A stretch of DNA of 64,000 bases from Flaccisagitta enflata (GCA_965153355.1 OZ231127.1:97154001-97218000); one strand, 5' to 3'. Counted from the stretch's first letter, positions 13,266-29,428 are shown. Notes: a model not told the origin generated them from the sequence alone. Numbers and translations: made by a program.

Positions 13266-13464
13266 GACTCGCTGACTGCTCAGTATCTTTTATCAAAGAC
13301 TTAGTAGCAATAAACGAGAGTGAGTTAATGTCCACCGTTGTGGTCGTACTACTAAGCAACTTACTGCACACTACATCGCATACACAAAATTTGACCGTTG
13401 ATTGGTGAGGCCAATTCTAACTCGCTGACTCATTGGACAACGATCGAGTGGCTAAGAGAGAAAG

Positions 13465-13664
13465 AACAAGTAACGCGGGGTCACAATGTTGCGGACAGGT
13501 GGGCAGGGGCAACCAACCACATTCAACTCCCCTTGTCTCCCACCCCAACCACGCACAAACACCTAAGATTTACCACTTTTTGACTCATGCTGATGGTCCG
13601 GCAGATCGAGGTATCAATGGACCGACGGAGCCTCTTATAGAGTTGCGTGTCTGCAACTTAAAAG
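13465..13664 (-). mobile_element. HH-F element
   Basis: Read on the minus strand: head AGTTGCAGACACGCAACT, then CTATAAGAGGC..CCGTCGGTCC, and tail CCCACCTGTCCGCAACATTG...CGTTACTTGTT. The head has TTGC/GCAA instead of TCGC/GCGA and the tail carries the matching GCAAC, so the ends covary. Confidence 0.65.
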
Positions 13665-13683
13665 GGACGGAAGCAATGGATTC

Positions 13684-14046
<363 letters not shown>

Positions 14047-14165
14047 ATCATGTTTGGCTCCATTGACGAGATGAGGGTGGGTTTCTGTTTACTGCGTTCC
14101 CATATTTTTATCAAAGGAACAACTGAGGATTGCTTTGCTTCTTTGAATCTTTTCTTATTTGCTCT

Positions 14166-14375
14166 GTTATTCATTCATTCATTCATTCATTCATTCATTC
14201 ATTCATTCATTCATTCATTCATTCATTCATTCTTTCATTCTTTCATTCATTCATACACTCATTCATACATTCATTCATACATTCATTCATTCATCCATTA
14301 TTTCATTCACTCATTCATTCATTCGTTTATTTACTTATTCATTCTTTTTTTCTTGTTTCTATTTCTTTTCCTCTC

Positions 14376-14451
<76 letters not shown>

Positions 14452-14454
14452 TCC

Positions 14455-14485
<31 letters not shown>

Positions 14486-14492
14486 TTTCATT
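14166..14492 (+). repeat. (ATTC)n then (TTTC)n
   Basis: ATTC units 14166-14338 grade into TTTC 14380-14492 through a T-rich link. The two motifs differ by one base, consistent with one array evolving from the other. Confidence 0.95.
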
Positions 14493-14559
14493 CTTTTTCC
14501 CTGAAACCGTGTACGTGACAAAAACAAATATTAAGTGGCTACGCCAAGTGCTACCCTTA

Positions 14560-15362
14560 CAGGTCATTTCCACAATAAACCGGCCAAGCTGAAATTCACA
14601 ATATAACAAAAGATTTTTTTCATTATTATGATGATACTTTTTTTTCATAATGAAAGTTGTTGTTACATATAACCTGGGATTCAATCCTTAGCTAATATCC
14701 TTTATACTCAAAACTTTGATTAGCTATGTAGGAAAGAATATGCCAAAATCACCCCCTTGTTTATGTCACACTGATATCATACTCGAAACCACTAAAAGAA
14801 AAACATCAAAAAATCATTAAGCCTACCCAACTATAGGTTATTTTTGTTTAATGGCAATTCCTAAGGGAGAACGAAAAATTTGATGGTGTCCAGTTATCAT
14901 TTACTATGGAAAAATTTCTCTTTTAGTTGATATGTCTAAAATGATGATTTTTCTGATTTTGACATACAGTAGCATATTATACTTTAAATGGCAATATCTT
15001 TGGTATTATTGAAAATTTCTTTTTTCCCCCTTTAGTGCAGACATAACCCAAGTTACATGCAAAATTTCAGTCCTTGATGTCAATTCTAGCTGGAGATATT
15101 GATTTTTTAAGAGAGTGTCCTAATGTGTTAACACCCTGTTACACTTATGTTACTCTGATTATGATAAGAATTAACAAAGTTGAACATACTTTGAGTATCA
15201 AAATATTTCTTTTTTTATGTTTTAAAAAAATATCAAATTCTGAGTATAGGGCTCAAATTTCAAGCTATCAAATGCAATCATCATGAAATTATGTCATTTT
15301 CAACAATGTTAACAAATTCAGACACTTAATATCCGTCAGTCTAGTTTATTGTGGAAATTGCC
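14560..15362. mobile_element. TA-flanked MITE, ~20-bp TIR
   Basis: CAGGTCATTTCCACAATAAA at the left and the inverted form of TTTATTGTGGAAATTGCC at the right are each bordered by TA (14558-14559 and 15363-15364). Internal sequence contains ACTTTAAATGGCAATATCT, almost identical to a motif of the 176-bp tandem at 5121. No transposase frame is visible. Confidence 0.65.
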
Positions 15363-15470
15363 TACAATATCACTCAAATTGGCGGCAGAGCTAGGAATCA
15401 GTCGTGGCCCCTTGCCCATTAAAAATCCAGGGCGATTTTACCTAAAATGATTCTGGGCTTTTGTCTTTTT

Positions 15471-15602
15471 TAGTCGGGGACACGCGACTCCACACCTTGC
15501 CGTGTTGGTCAGTCTGTCGGTCTGTCACATTTCTGAATTGTGAGCGATTTCTGCTCCTGACCAACCGTCGGCGACTGTCCGGTCATGAATCCAGTCTTGT
15601 TT
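15471..15602 (+). mobile_element. HH-A element
   Basis: Head AGTCGGGGACACGCGACT, then CCACACCTTGCCGTGTTGGTC, GTCTGTCGG units, and tail CCAACCGTCGGCGACTGTCC...CAGTCTTGTTT. Confidence 0.7.
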
Positions 15603-16089
15603 AAGTTTTCACGCAAGGGCAAAGCCTTAATTCGTGTAGAGTCGGTTTGCGATGTCTAAAATTCAACGTCCACCTGATGCTAGCCCTAACCCCAACCCTA
15701 AAACCATCCCCATCCGCATCCCCAACCCATAACCTAACCCCAGCCCTAACCTTAAATAACAACCCACTTAGAATGTCTTGAATACAAAAGACCTTATCAT
15801 TTTGCGCATTTATATCCAGTCGTGATCGTGGCCCCTTACTCATTAATAGTCCAGAACACAAAGCACATGGCCCCTGGCACGTGCATGTAGTTCCTCATCA
15901 GAAAAAAATCCGTAATCGCGTTCAGAAAGCGGACGTGAGCTGGCTCACGAGATAGAGAGAAATGGACACAAGGAAAATCACGTTTCATTAATTAGACTCT
16001 ATCAAGATTTGTCTTATGCAACTCTATCTGCTCTATGAAGGCTGACGGTATCACGGTAATAAAATATTAAAATTTTCGCTTTTGTAAAC
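15603..16089. repeat. Spacer with CCCTAA-like cluster and a duplicated phrase
   Basis: CCCTAACCCC..CCCTAA-type units lie at 15682-15752. The phrase CAGTCGT..GTGGCCCCTT.CCATTAA..TCCAG occurs at 15400 and again at 15818. The CCCTAA cluster followed by ACCCACTTAGAA recurs at 16650-16695. Confidence 0.5.
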
Positions 16090-16295
16090 AACAAGGCCAA
16101 CAGCTATAAGTCGCGTGCGAGACATACAGATTGACTTAGAATGATTTAGAATAACTTAGAATGACTCAATATACTCTTAAATGACTTAAAATGACTTGAA
16201 GAAATAAAATTGATAAAAAAGTAAAAGTGTGACGGACCAACTGACTGACTGACTAACCGACGGACGGACGGACGGACAAAGCGTGCGACTAAAAA
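16090..16295 (-). mobile_element. HH-B element with shortened head
   Basis: Inverted tail AACAAGGCCAACAGCTATAAG then TCGCGTGCGAGAC, an ATGACTTAGA core, AAAGTAAAAGTGTGACGGACC, a GACT/GACGG array and the head TTTTTAGTCGCACGC. The head lacks about 28 bp, including the right half of the palindrome. Confidence 0.75.
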
Positions 16296-16346
16296 GGCAA
16301 GCCGGTTTATGGGATTAAGTTTTGATGGAAAACAAATTGCCTATGT

Positions 16347-16449
<103 letters not shown>

Positions 16450-16649
16450 GCAAAATTAACTGACAAACAGAGCGCCCTTTTATACATGTGACTAAATAAA
16501 AGAAAAGAATAAGGCCATGTTTATGTTGATAAGTATGTCACGCGAATAAGAAATGATGATTGAATGGATGTACGAATGAATGGATGAATGAATGGTTGAA
16601 TGAACGGACAATCTGTCGAATGGACAAATGAATGCATAGGAGACCCAAT

Positions 16650-16720
16650 CCAATCCCATCCCTAACCCTAACCCTTGATACAAACCCGCTTAGAAAGCCT
16701 GTAAAATGTCGGCGATTTAT
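16650..16720 (+). repeat. Second copy of CCCTAA-containing repeat
   Basis: CCCATCCCTAACCCTAACCC, then TTGATACAAACCCGCTTAGAA, matches 15710-15775 in order and spacing. Confidence 0.5.
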
Positions 16721-16770
16721 TGATTTGAAGGCACCTCATTGTCTGTTTTACTTCTTAACTCAAAAAAATT

Positions 16771-16985
16771 ATTCTTTTTCTTTTTCTTTTTCTTTTTCTT
16801 TTTCTTTTTCTACTTTTTCTTTTTCTTGTTCTCTTTCTTCATGTAGCTGCCGAATGCCAATATCTTACTGAGCATGTCTGCCAATCTTTTTTTTATCTTT
16901 TAACTCTTTTTTACCATCTCTTTCCTCTTTTTCTTTTTTTTTCTTTTTTTTCTTTCTTTTTCTTTTTTTTTTTCTTTTCTTTTTA
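16771..16985 (+). repeat. Polypyrimidine block with (CTTTTT)n
   Basis: CTTTTT units 16771-16835, then irregular T-rich pyrimidine to 16985. Confidence 0.9.
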
Positions 16986-17026
16986 GTCGCTGAGAGGTTT
17001 TGGTGCGTGTGTATGTGCATGTGTAC

Positions 17027-17143
<117 letters not shown>

Positions 17144-17255
17144 TGTGTGTGCATGTAGAAGCGGAAAAAAAGAAAGAAAGAAACTTTTAAAGTAGCTCCG
17201 CCTTCCCACTCTTAAGTAAAGTCAAATGAATTACGATATCTGAGTGGCCACACGG

Positions 17256-17492
<237 letters not shown>

Positions 17493-17529
17493 TTTTTTTA
17501 GTTTTTTTCATATTTCTTTTTTTCATTTT

Positions 17530-17750
17530 TAGACGCGTGCTACGCGACTCTACACCCCGCTATGTCGGTCCGTCGGTCGGTCGGTTGGTTGGTCAGTTGG
17601 TCGGTTGGTCGGTTGGTCGGTTGGTCCCCTTTTGACTTATTTGGCGTTTTTGAGCTTTTTGAGCATGCGGCTCCTGCCCAGATGCCCTAGTGACCTTCTC
17701 CAGCACTGCACCTGCAGGGTAGCAGGGTAGCAGTGTATCCAGCCTTGTTT
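17530..17750 (+). mobile_element. HH-A element, paralogous empty site for the nest at 19732
   Basis: Head AGACGCGTGCTACGCGACTC, then a GGTCGGTT array. It continues GGTCCCCTTTTGACTTATTTGGCG, TTTTTGAGCATGCGGCTCCTG, CCCAGATG, and ends TGTATCCAGCCTTGTTT. The segment CCCCTTTTGACTTATTTGGC is the unoccupied version of the site filled by an HH-C element at 19857-20310. Confidence 0.8.
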
Positions 17751-17830
17751 CTTTCCCTCTTGCTTTCATGAAGTCGTTCTTTTACTCTTTCAATCTTTCA
17801 TTTATTCTTATTTTCGTTTTTCTTTTTTTT

Positions 17831-17997
17831 AGTCGCGGACTAGCAACTCTATAAGAGGCTTTGTCCGTCCGTCCGTCGGTCGGTTGGTTGGTCGGTTGGT
17901 TGGTCCATGGTGATCGAGTTTGAAAGTGTGAAAACGCGCATTTCCGCCCCTGCCCACCCGTCCGCGACTGGTATTGGCCGTGTATCCGGCCTTGTTT
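17831..17997 (+). mobile_element. HH-A element, head class GGAC
   Basis: Head AGTCGCGGACTAGCAACT, CTATAAGAGGCTTTGTCC, GTCC/GGTT array, then GCCCCTGCCCACCC, tail GTCCGCGACT (exact complement of the head decamer), GGTATTGGCCGTGTATCCGG and CCTTGTTT. Confidence 0.85.
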
Positions 17998-18295
17998 CCT
18001 TCTTTTCTTGCTTCCTTCTTTTCTTGTCTCCTTGCTTCATCCTAGCTTAGTATCATAAGCCATACTCCATCGTCAATCCTGTAAGAAAAGCATTATACAC
18101 ACTCAGTTTTATTTTTATTGCATGAATGGTATTTAGGATTTAGGGCCCCCGTATTTCCAAGTAAAGACGACATCTACTTCCCAGACTTGATTGATTATAA
18201 GGAGATCACGAATTGTCTATATTTTGCACACACTGCCTTCTGTGTCTTGGTCTGTGTATCCGGCCGTGTTTGATTTCAAACAACAACAACTACAA

Positions 18296-18298
18296 CTA

Positions 18299-18385
<87 letters not shown>

Positions 18386-18427
18386 CGACAACAATAACAA
18401 CAACAATAACAACAACAACAACAACAA
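18296..18427 (+). repeat. (AAC)n microsatellite
   Basis: AAC array with ACG and ATA interruptions toward the right. Confidence 0.97.
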
Positions 18428-18469
18428 TCAATTTGGAACTCCATTAGATTTAACAATGTTGTCATTATC

Positions 18470-18810
18470 ATCTTTTTCTATTTCTTCTTCTTTTTCTTTT
18501 TCTTTTTCTTTTTCTTTTTCTTTTTCTTTTTCTTTTTCTTTTGTTGTCATTATCATCATTTTCTTTTTCTTCCTCCTCTTCTTTTTTTTCTTCTTCTTTT
18601 TCTTTTCTTTTTCTGTTGTCATTTCCATCGTTTTCTTTTTCTTTTTCTTCTTCTTTTTCTTTTTCTTCACCTTCCTCTTCTTCTTCACCTTCTTCTTCTT
18701 CTTCTTCTTCTTCTTCTTCTTCTTCTTCTTCTTCTTCTTCTTCTTCTTCTTCTTCTTCTTCTTCTTCTTCTTCTTCTTCTTCTTCTTCTTCTCCTTTTTC
18801 TCCTTCTTAT
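18470..18810 (+). repeat. Polypyrimidine block: (CTTTTT)n then (CTT)n
   Basis: Two copies of GTTGTCATT.CATC.TTTTC interrupt the block (18543 and 18614), showing internal duplication. Pure (CTT)n runs 18687-18795. Confidence 0.95.
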
Positions 18811-18925
18811 TCTAGCTCAGCATTAATGAACACAGAGCAAACCCGAAATCAAACTTTGCAAAGCGCGTGAACTTATTAGAGGAGGATTTCGACGGATCCA
18901 TCGTGAAAAACATGTAACCCTACAA

Positions 18926-19255
18926 CTGCCCATACAACTCTATACCTTGCTGTGTCAGTTGGTCTGTCGGTCCGTAACATTTTTAGTCGCGTGCTACGCA
19001 ACTCTACACCCCGCTTTGTTGGTCAGTTCGTTGGTCCGTCCGTCCATCCGTCGGTCAATCTGTCTCTTTTTTAGTTTTTGCGGTCATTTGCCTCACTGCT
19101 CCTGCCCAAATGATCAAGTGACCTGAAATACAGCCCCTGCCCATCTGTTCGCGACTGGGTTAGCCGTGTAACCGACCTTGTTAAATTGCGAGCTGTTTTT
19201 GCATTACTGCCCCTGCCAAATTGTCCGCGACTGTCTTGCCGTGTATCCAGCCTTA
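18926..19255 (+). mobile_element. HH-A element interrupted by a second HH-A element
   Basis: The outer copy has ACAACTCTATACCTTGCTGTG, TCAGTTGGTC..CCGTAACATTTT. It resumes at 19183 with AAATTGCGAGCTGTTTTTGC, CCCCTGCC, TCCGCGACTGTCTTGCCGTG, TATCCAGCCTTA. The uninterrupted order is seen at 36667-36896. Its head is degraded. Confidence 0.7.
18985..19182 (+). mobile_element. HH-A element nested in 18926-19255
   Basis: Head AGTCGCGTGCTACGCAACTC, ACACCCCGCTTTG, GGTC/CCGT array, GCCCCTGCCCATCTG, CGCGACTGGGTTAGCCGTGT and ACCTTGTT. It sits in the T-run of the outer element. Confidence 0.8.
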
Positions 19256-19731
19256 TCCGATATTGGTTTTATAAACTAAATTGATATAAAAAAGTTTGTT
19301 AAACTTTTATAGATTAAGTCGATTGTTGTACTGTTTGTAAATGAATGAAGCATTTGATTTAAATATGAAAGATGAAAAATGAAAAAACATTAAAGTGAAA
19401 TAAAATGTGAAAATAAAAAAGGTTGAAAAAAAAATAGAAAATAAAAGATGAAAAAAATGAAAAACGAAAAACAAAAATTAAAAAAGGAAAAATGAAAAGT
19501 AAAAATGAAAAATGAAAATGATAGAGTGAAATACAAAAAGTAAAATTTGAACTATGAGATGTGAAATGTGAATTATGGAAAGTGAAAAATGAAAAGTGAA
19601 AAGTGAAAAAAACCTTTATAGTGGTAACTTTTTTTTTATCAAATAAAATCAAAGAACAAACCGCCATTAAAAAACCTAAGGATACATTCTTTTAAGGTCA
19701 GTTTGGTTATCTGCTGAATTCCCCTCACTAA
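19256..19731. other. A-rich GAAAAAT-type low-complexity spacer
   Basis: From 19365 to 19612 the plus strand is almost only A, G and T in GAAAAATGAAAA-type units without strict periodicity. The rest is unremarkable. Confidence 0.6.
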
Positions 19732-20410
19732 AACAAGGCCGTATACACGGCTACCCTAGTCGTGTGCGGGTGGGCAGGAGCAGTGCTGGAGAAGGTCACT
19801 GGGTCATATGGGCAGGAGCCGTATGCTCAAAAAGCTCAGAAACGCCAAAAAAGTAATAGTCGCAAAAGCGTTAGATGGTCAGCGGTACCCGATGCCCCTA
19901 TGTGAGTTCATGTGGGTGTGAGGTGGTTAGAGGGGCAGCGGCCCCGAAGGGGCCGATGACCTATGCTGTTTTTACTGCAGCTGGGATGTGAGCCTTCAGT
20001 CTGGGATGTGACCCTTGGGGCTGGGATTTAAGCCTTGAGGCTAGGATTTGAGCTTTGAGACTGGGATTTGAGCCTCAAGACTGGGATTTGAGCCTTGAGA
20101 CTAGGATTTGAGCCTTGAGTTTGGGATTTGAGCCTTGAGATTGGGATTAAAGCCTTGAGATTGGGATTTGAGCCTCGAGACTGGGATTTGAGCCTCCAGA
20201 CTGGGATTTAAGCCTCGAGTGCGGGGGGGGAGGGGGGTACACTGAAGGAGAAGGAGAAATTTCCCCCTATGTGAAAGCATAGGTCATCGGCCCCTTTGGG
20301 GCCGCTGCCCAAAAAGGGGACCGACCAATCGACCGACCGACCAACCAACCAACCAACCGACCAACCGACGGACCGACATAGCGGGGTGTAGAGTCGCGTA
20401 GCACGCGACA
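19732..20410 (-). mobile_element. HH-A element containing an HH-C insertion
   Basis: Inverted tail AACAAGGCCGTATACACGGC...GTGTGCGGGTGGGCAGGAG and body GCTCAAAAAGCTC..AACGCC run to 19856. The copy resumes at 20311 with AAAAAGGGGACCGACCAATC, a GACC array, GCGGGGTGTAGAGTCGCG and the head. Comparison with 17530-17750 reconstructs one continuous element. Confidence 0.85.
19857..20310 (+). mobile_element. HH-C element nested in HH-A
   Basis: Starts TAGTCGCAAAAGCG, then ATGGTCAGCGGTACCCGATG, an arm GGGGCAGCGGCCCCGAAGGG with GCCGATGACCTATG, about ten 20-bp units of the type GAGACTGGGATTTGAGCCTT, and a reverse arm CATAGGTCATCGG...CCGCTGCCC. It ends in AAAAAG. Confidence 0.85.
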
Positions 20411-20464
20411 AAAAACTGAATGATGTGATTTTTACAAATTCATTCGATTTTGCGTGCCATATAC

Positions 20465-20930
20465 TTGCTATTCATTCATTTGTGCGTCTTTTAATTCATT
20501 CATCCGTTCATTCATCTATTCAATCATTCATTCTTTCATTCATTTATTCATTCATTCATTCATTCATTCATTCATTCATTCATTCATTCATTCACTCATT
20601 CATTCATTCATTCATTCATTCATTCATTCATTCATTCATTCATTCATGAGAAAATAATGAGGCGGCTTCAGAAAGCTACACGTGTTTCTGCGTTATTCAT
20701 TATTCATTTATTCATTCATTCATTCATTCATTCATCCATTTATACATACATTCATTTATTCATTCATTCATTCATTCCCTCATTCATTCATTCATTCATT
20801 CATTCATTCATTCATTCATTCATTCATTCATTCATTCATTCATTCATTCATTCATTTATTTGTTCATTCGTTCATTTAATGGGAAAGTAAAAAGTCGTCT
20901 TTAAAAACCTACAAGTCATGTTTCTGCTAT
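20465..20930 (+). repeat. Tandemly duplicated (CATT)n unit
   Basis: (CATT)n at 20465-20646 is followed by GGCTTCAGAAAGCTACACG..GTTTCTGC. A second (CATT)n (20694-20878) is followed by the related TCTTTAAAAACCTACAAG..GTTTCTGC. This is a roughly 235-bp unit present twice. Confidence 0.85.
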
Positions 20931-21027
20931 GAGCATCATCAGGCTTTAAACAATATACAGAGACAATCCGTTTTTAGAGCATGGTGTTTGCCAGGGCACG
21001 GTGTGACGGCGAAAACAAACATGGCGT

Positions 21028-21036
21028 TACAACATC

Positions 21037-21092
<56 letters not shown>
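21028..21092 (+). repeat. (AAC)n microsatellite
   Basis: About 65 bp of AAC bordered by partly palindromic GTCGTCCTCGACGTTGACGAC. Confidence 0.95.
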
Positions 21093-21910
21093 CGTCGTCC
21101 TCGACGTTGACGACGACAACCAGGCACGGCATGACGGCGGGAAAAATCACATCACGGTGTTTCAACGACAACAAGGCGCAACAAGACGGCGTAACTGTAC
21201 TCCTAAAAACGCAGAACACGATGGTGCAATCCCTCTATGGATCATGCAAGAGAACTTTAATCGAGTGGCGACTATCCCTTCTTCTTTGTGATATGTATTC
21301 CCTTTTAGAGGCTCATTTGTCAATTTGTTTGCCTTTTTTCGTCTTGGGCGATTATACTTTGATAATTCCAAAAAATTTCCATTTTTAAAGGGTTTGAAAA
21401 ACAATGTTAATGGGAAAAACAATGGTATATGATTCGGGTCGAAGGCAATCGAGGCACAAAAAGACAGGATAGGTTGAATACAGGGTGATTCAAAAATTGT
21501 CATACTAGGTATAGGGTGAAAAAAAAATTACAAGTTTTTTTAAAAAGTCTTCTTCATCACTTTCATCGTTGGACCAGGATGAAGTGAGGGTAAAAACTAT
21601 CGTTGAAAATACTACTCCTTTGCCTCTTTTTCAATTCTGGAACAATTGAGAGGCATTGTGTAGAATGGACAGGCTTTGAACTTAATATCGCGAGATTGAG
21701 TCCCTGGGCATTGAAAGATATGCTCACTGACTTGGAGTTTGCGATATTCAGCATAGTTAATATGTGTGTGGTGAGAACCTGTTGAACGGCTGGTCAGTCA
21801 AAGTTTCTTGTAAATGAAAAATTTCTCCATTTTCCATTTTGACAAACTCTCCCTCGCTCATTAAAGGACAAGTTGCGCAGCTCTTACCACATTTCTTCAC
21901 TACTCCTTTT
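21093..21910. other. Spacer, nothing recognised
   Basis: Mixed sequence. Frames at 21162-21503 (-) and 21603-21785 (+) have no known motif. Confidence 0.3.
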
Positions 21911-22157
21911 TAGTCGCTGCCTAAGCGACTCTATAAGAGGTTGTGTCTCTTGGTAGGTAGGTAGGTCTGTCTGTCTGTATGGAACACGAAAATTTTGATG
22001 ACGCAACAATCGACTGAAAAACGGATTTCTGACCATCACAGCTCCTGACTGGCGTCAATACAGCCCCCGCCCACTCATTTACTGCCCCTGCCCACTCGCA
22101 TCACTGCCCCTGCCCACCAGCAGCGACTACGGATTGGCCGTGTATCCGGCCTTGTTT
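21911..22157 (+). mobile_element. HH-A element, head class CTGC
   Basis: Head AGTCGCTGCCTAAGCGACTC, TATAAGAGGTTGTG, TAGG/CTGT array, three repeats of ACTGCCCCTGCCCAC, tail GCAGCGACT (exact complement of AGTCGCTGC), ATTGGCCGTGTATCCGGCC and TTGTTT. Confidence 0.85.
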
Positions 22158-22389
22158 GTCTACAGTCGAATGATTTGACCTGGTCAACAGTGACTTGAGA
22201 TTTGGAGGTTCGTTCGTTCATTCATTGATTCATTCATTCAAAATGTTCACTCCCAAATTCTTGATTATAAATTGGCCGTAAATTGGCCTTGTTTACCATA
22301 AGAAATTTTTCTTTTCTCCCTCTGAATAAGCTACCCATTCATTAAATACATTTCAATAGTCATGAATAACTTTTTTTTCATTGTTAATG

Positions 22390-22510
22390 AACACATTTAT
22401 GGAAAACTAGGAGTGGTGCGCGTGTTAAGTAGTCAGTGAGAATTTACAAGACCCTCTCCCATTTATTTCAGATTGGATATAGTGAGGGATCTTGTTCCAC
22501 TTTTCACTTT
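22390..22510 (+). repeat. ~115-bp dispersed repeat, copy 1
   Basis: TGGAAAACTAGGAGTG..GCGCGTGTTAA through ATTTATTTCAG to TAGTGAGGGATCTTGTTCCA. Further copies lie at 54870-54985 and, shorter, at 24800-24870. Confidence 0.65.
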
Positions 22511-22835
22511 TACCTTTCACCTTTTTTTGCCCCTTAATGAACTGTCGTTCATGAACGTGTTTTTTGGGGTCTGCCTTGAACAAAATCGTTTGCCAAGAGC
22601 CTCTTTTTACTCGTTCATGAACAGCTGTATGGCATTGTTCTTCAACGTGCGTTCATTCCCCATTGATGAACCCCCCCCCCCCCCCAAATTCGCTAGAGCA
22701 CTATCTCTTGACGCATATCGTTGAAACCTACGCCAGAGAAGGCGTCGCGCTAACTTTCACGTAAACACTACAGAATAATCATTGGAAGGATTTGATTCAG
22801 ATATCTATTCAGATATTTATTCTCTCAATTCGTGT

Positions 22836-23287
<452 letters not shown>

Positions 23288-23560
23288 AGAGAAAGAGGGA
23301 GTAAACGTGTCTCTACATGAACGACAAAGCTTACAACTTGACGTCAATCAGACAGAATTATCGATCCTCTGAATCTTCGTGTGCAAATAAACCTTGAGCA
23401 CATCGTTTGCTTTAATAGTCAAATTGAGGGGGGGGGGGTTGCTGCTTTAATAGTCAAATTGAGGCGGGGGGGGGGCGCTGCTGCTCGGGTTCTTTTGTTT
23501 TCAGTAGAGTCTTCGGTAGCCGTGTATCCGGACAAATTCGATGTTCGTTGGATGTATGTT

Positions 23561-23869
23561 CAGGCGTGTATAAAGTTGAGCATTTCCCCCCCCCCCTATG
23601 GGGTTTGGAGATGGGGAAAAAAATCAAAAGCTAACAAAAAAGTAAAAAGGAAATTTTTGAAGATTTAACACTTTTGGTAGTTCCAAATGATAGTCTCTGA
23701 TTACAACAACACATTTTAACACTATTTAAATCTATAATGTACTGTTTTATTGCATTGTGGGGAAGAAAATCATAGATTTTGAAACGCGACGCGATGTGTC
23801 GAGGGGAAGAAAATCAAAGGCAGGGGGGGGGGAATAAAATCAAAAGCCGCTCAACTATATACACCCCTG
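23561..23869. mobile_element. hAT MITE family G, copy 1
   Basis: Ends CAGGCGTGTATAAAGTTGAG and the complement of CAACTATATACACCCCTG, with an 8-bp flanking repeat TGTATGTT/TGTTTGTT (7 of 8). Interior shares TTTGGAGATGGGG and GACGCGTCG-type motifs with the copies at 34062 and 52038. Confidence 0.8.
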
Positions 23870-25073
23870 TGTTTGTTTGTTCCTAGGTTCATTGGTCAAA
23901 ATGTCTTCCAGATGTTTGTCCGTCAAAGATGGTTGTCTCTCTCGGATGTTTGTCTGTCTCAGGCGCTTGTCATTTATGATAGTGAAACTCGTTTGACCTC
24001 CTTTAGGTGTTTGTTTGTTGTGGACACACATCTGTACTGTACAGTTTTTTACAGTCTGTACATGTATCTGTGTTGATAAACTAATCGATCCAACCATCCC
24101 ACCGCTATCGTCAGCAAATGTTTTTTTTTTTTTCATTAATGCCGTTGCTGAGCAGACGTTTATCCAGCCTTTTAAAATGACATATGGTTACTCTAAACTA
24201 AAAGAATTAATTGATTTCTTAATTCATGGAAACATTCCTTGCTGCCGTTTTCTAAGTCATCATTTCTTTTTGTTAGGGTTTTGTTAATTCTAATTACAGT
24301 TAGAATACATTTCATTAACAACGCAATTTTAACAAAACGATATCATAATTAACCAGTTCATAACAACGCAGGCGAATTTTTACTAAGCGAAACAAAACTT
24401 CAACTTGAACATTTTTCCAACCTTGGTTATAATCTTTTTAAAAAAAGATTATCATAGAAGGCGATGTCATGGCAAACCTTTAAAAATTATGCCAAGGCCG
24501 ATTCTTTCCAGGAAGCCGGCGCTGCGCCAATGCAATGACATGTTTGCCGGGAAACAATCCATTGGATAACGTGATTGACAATGTCAATGTCAAGTTGACA
24601 TTGCCCATAACTTGCAACAGAAGAAGAGAACTATCAGTCTCTTTTATGGGTTCTTTCCCGTTGAGTTACTTCCTTGTTAATTCATTTCCCTTATCTATTT
24701 CTGAGTAAAAACTCAGAATGGATATTTGCTTAGTAAAGTTTGGTTAGTTAAATTTGGTTAGTTAAGTTTGCTTAGTTAAGTTTGCTTGATTAGGTTCGCT
24801 AACAAGACCCTCTTCCATATTTTTTTCCAGTTTGGGTAGAGTGAGGGATATTGTTCCACACTTCCACTTGTTCTAGATTCTTACATAACACAGGCATGAC
24901 GCAGGCAAATTGATGCTTGAAACACAATTGCGTATCGATATTTCATTTGCTTTTACGTTTAGTTGTAATGAGTTGATATAGGTGTCAATTTCTGTCAAAG
25001 TGAGTGAGAGACAGACAGAGAAAATTGGAGCTAGAGAATGAGGATATATATATTCTTTTGCTTCTCTTTCTCA
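23870..25073. other. Spacer with a short hairpin and 16-bp repeats
   Basis: CAATGTCAA/TTGACATTG forms a 9-bp stem near 24579-24605. GTTAAGTTTGCTTA-type units repeat at 24730-24800, and a partial copy of the 115-bp repeat is at 24800-24870. No gene is seen. Confidence 0.4.
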
Positions 25074-25342
25074 GGGGGCGTTTCTAGTCAAAGACGATCG
25101 CGTTTTTAACAGGCCACTCGGTCGCTCGCTACGTTCGTTTGCTCGCACCGCTCACTCCGCTCACTCGCTCCGCAGCGCTCCGCTTCGCTACGCTCGCTTC
25201 GCTCGCTCGCTCCGTTCACGGGCTCGCTCACTCACTTCGCTCACTCCCTCGTGGGACAGTTGAAATTCTTGAATATGTGTTCACGCTGTTATCGCGTTTC
25301 ATGGGAACAGATGCGTTGTTTTTCTTCACTAGAAACACGCCC
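25074..25342 (+). mobile_element. PIF/Harbinger-like MITE, copy 2
   Basis: GGGGGCGTTTCTAGTCAAAG at the left and CACTAGAAACACGCCC at the right. The interior is CGCTCGCTC-rich, followed by GTGGGACAGTTGAAATTCTT and ATGTGTTCACGCTGTTATCG. Flanks TCA/TGA are an imperfect 3-bp pair. Confidence 0.8.
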
Positions 25343-25432
25343 TGACTCAAATATTTTTGCTTCCGTTTCCAGGTTTGCGAGTTTCGCAGTAAATACAGTA
25401 TCCCATTCATCATACACATCCCATCAACAATT

Positions 25433-28867
<3,435 letters not shown>

Positions 28868-29066
28868 TTATTTTCCTCGGTCAGATCACCAACGATGATG
28901 AAGAGCCTTTATACTGGCAATTTGTCTTCAGCGGAATCGAATGTCTATGAGGATTTGGGCTGAAGATAAAGCTTGTTGATGACTCTCTATTTGCTCTTTT
29001 CATATGCCGCTTTACTTAAATGAGTCTTAGATAAGAGAGTGGTAGACCCAGGAAGAGAAATACAGA

Positions 29067-29176
<110 letters not shown>

Positions 29177-29344
29177 ATGTCATATGGTATATATATTTTT
29201 CTATACATTGTTTGAATTGTTTACTGGTCAGCAGGTGAACTTGGTTCTTTCAATATTAGAAATGTTATTATCGGAAATGAGTTACCAGATCAATCTTATT
29301 GTGGGTAGGACGGGGGCTGTTAAAAGTGTGACTGACCACCTGAT

Positions 29345-29428
29345 CTGATGAATCGGCCAAAACGAGGCTTGAACAAGGCTTGTTCAAGGCTTACACAAGG
29401 CTCGCGCAAGGCTTACACAAGGCTTGCG
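29345..29428 (+). repeat. 12-bp tandem (CAAGGCTTACAC)
   Basis: About six variant units: CAAGGCTTGTT, CAAGGCTTACA, CAAGGCTCGCG and so on. Confidence 0.8.
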
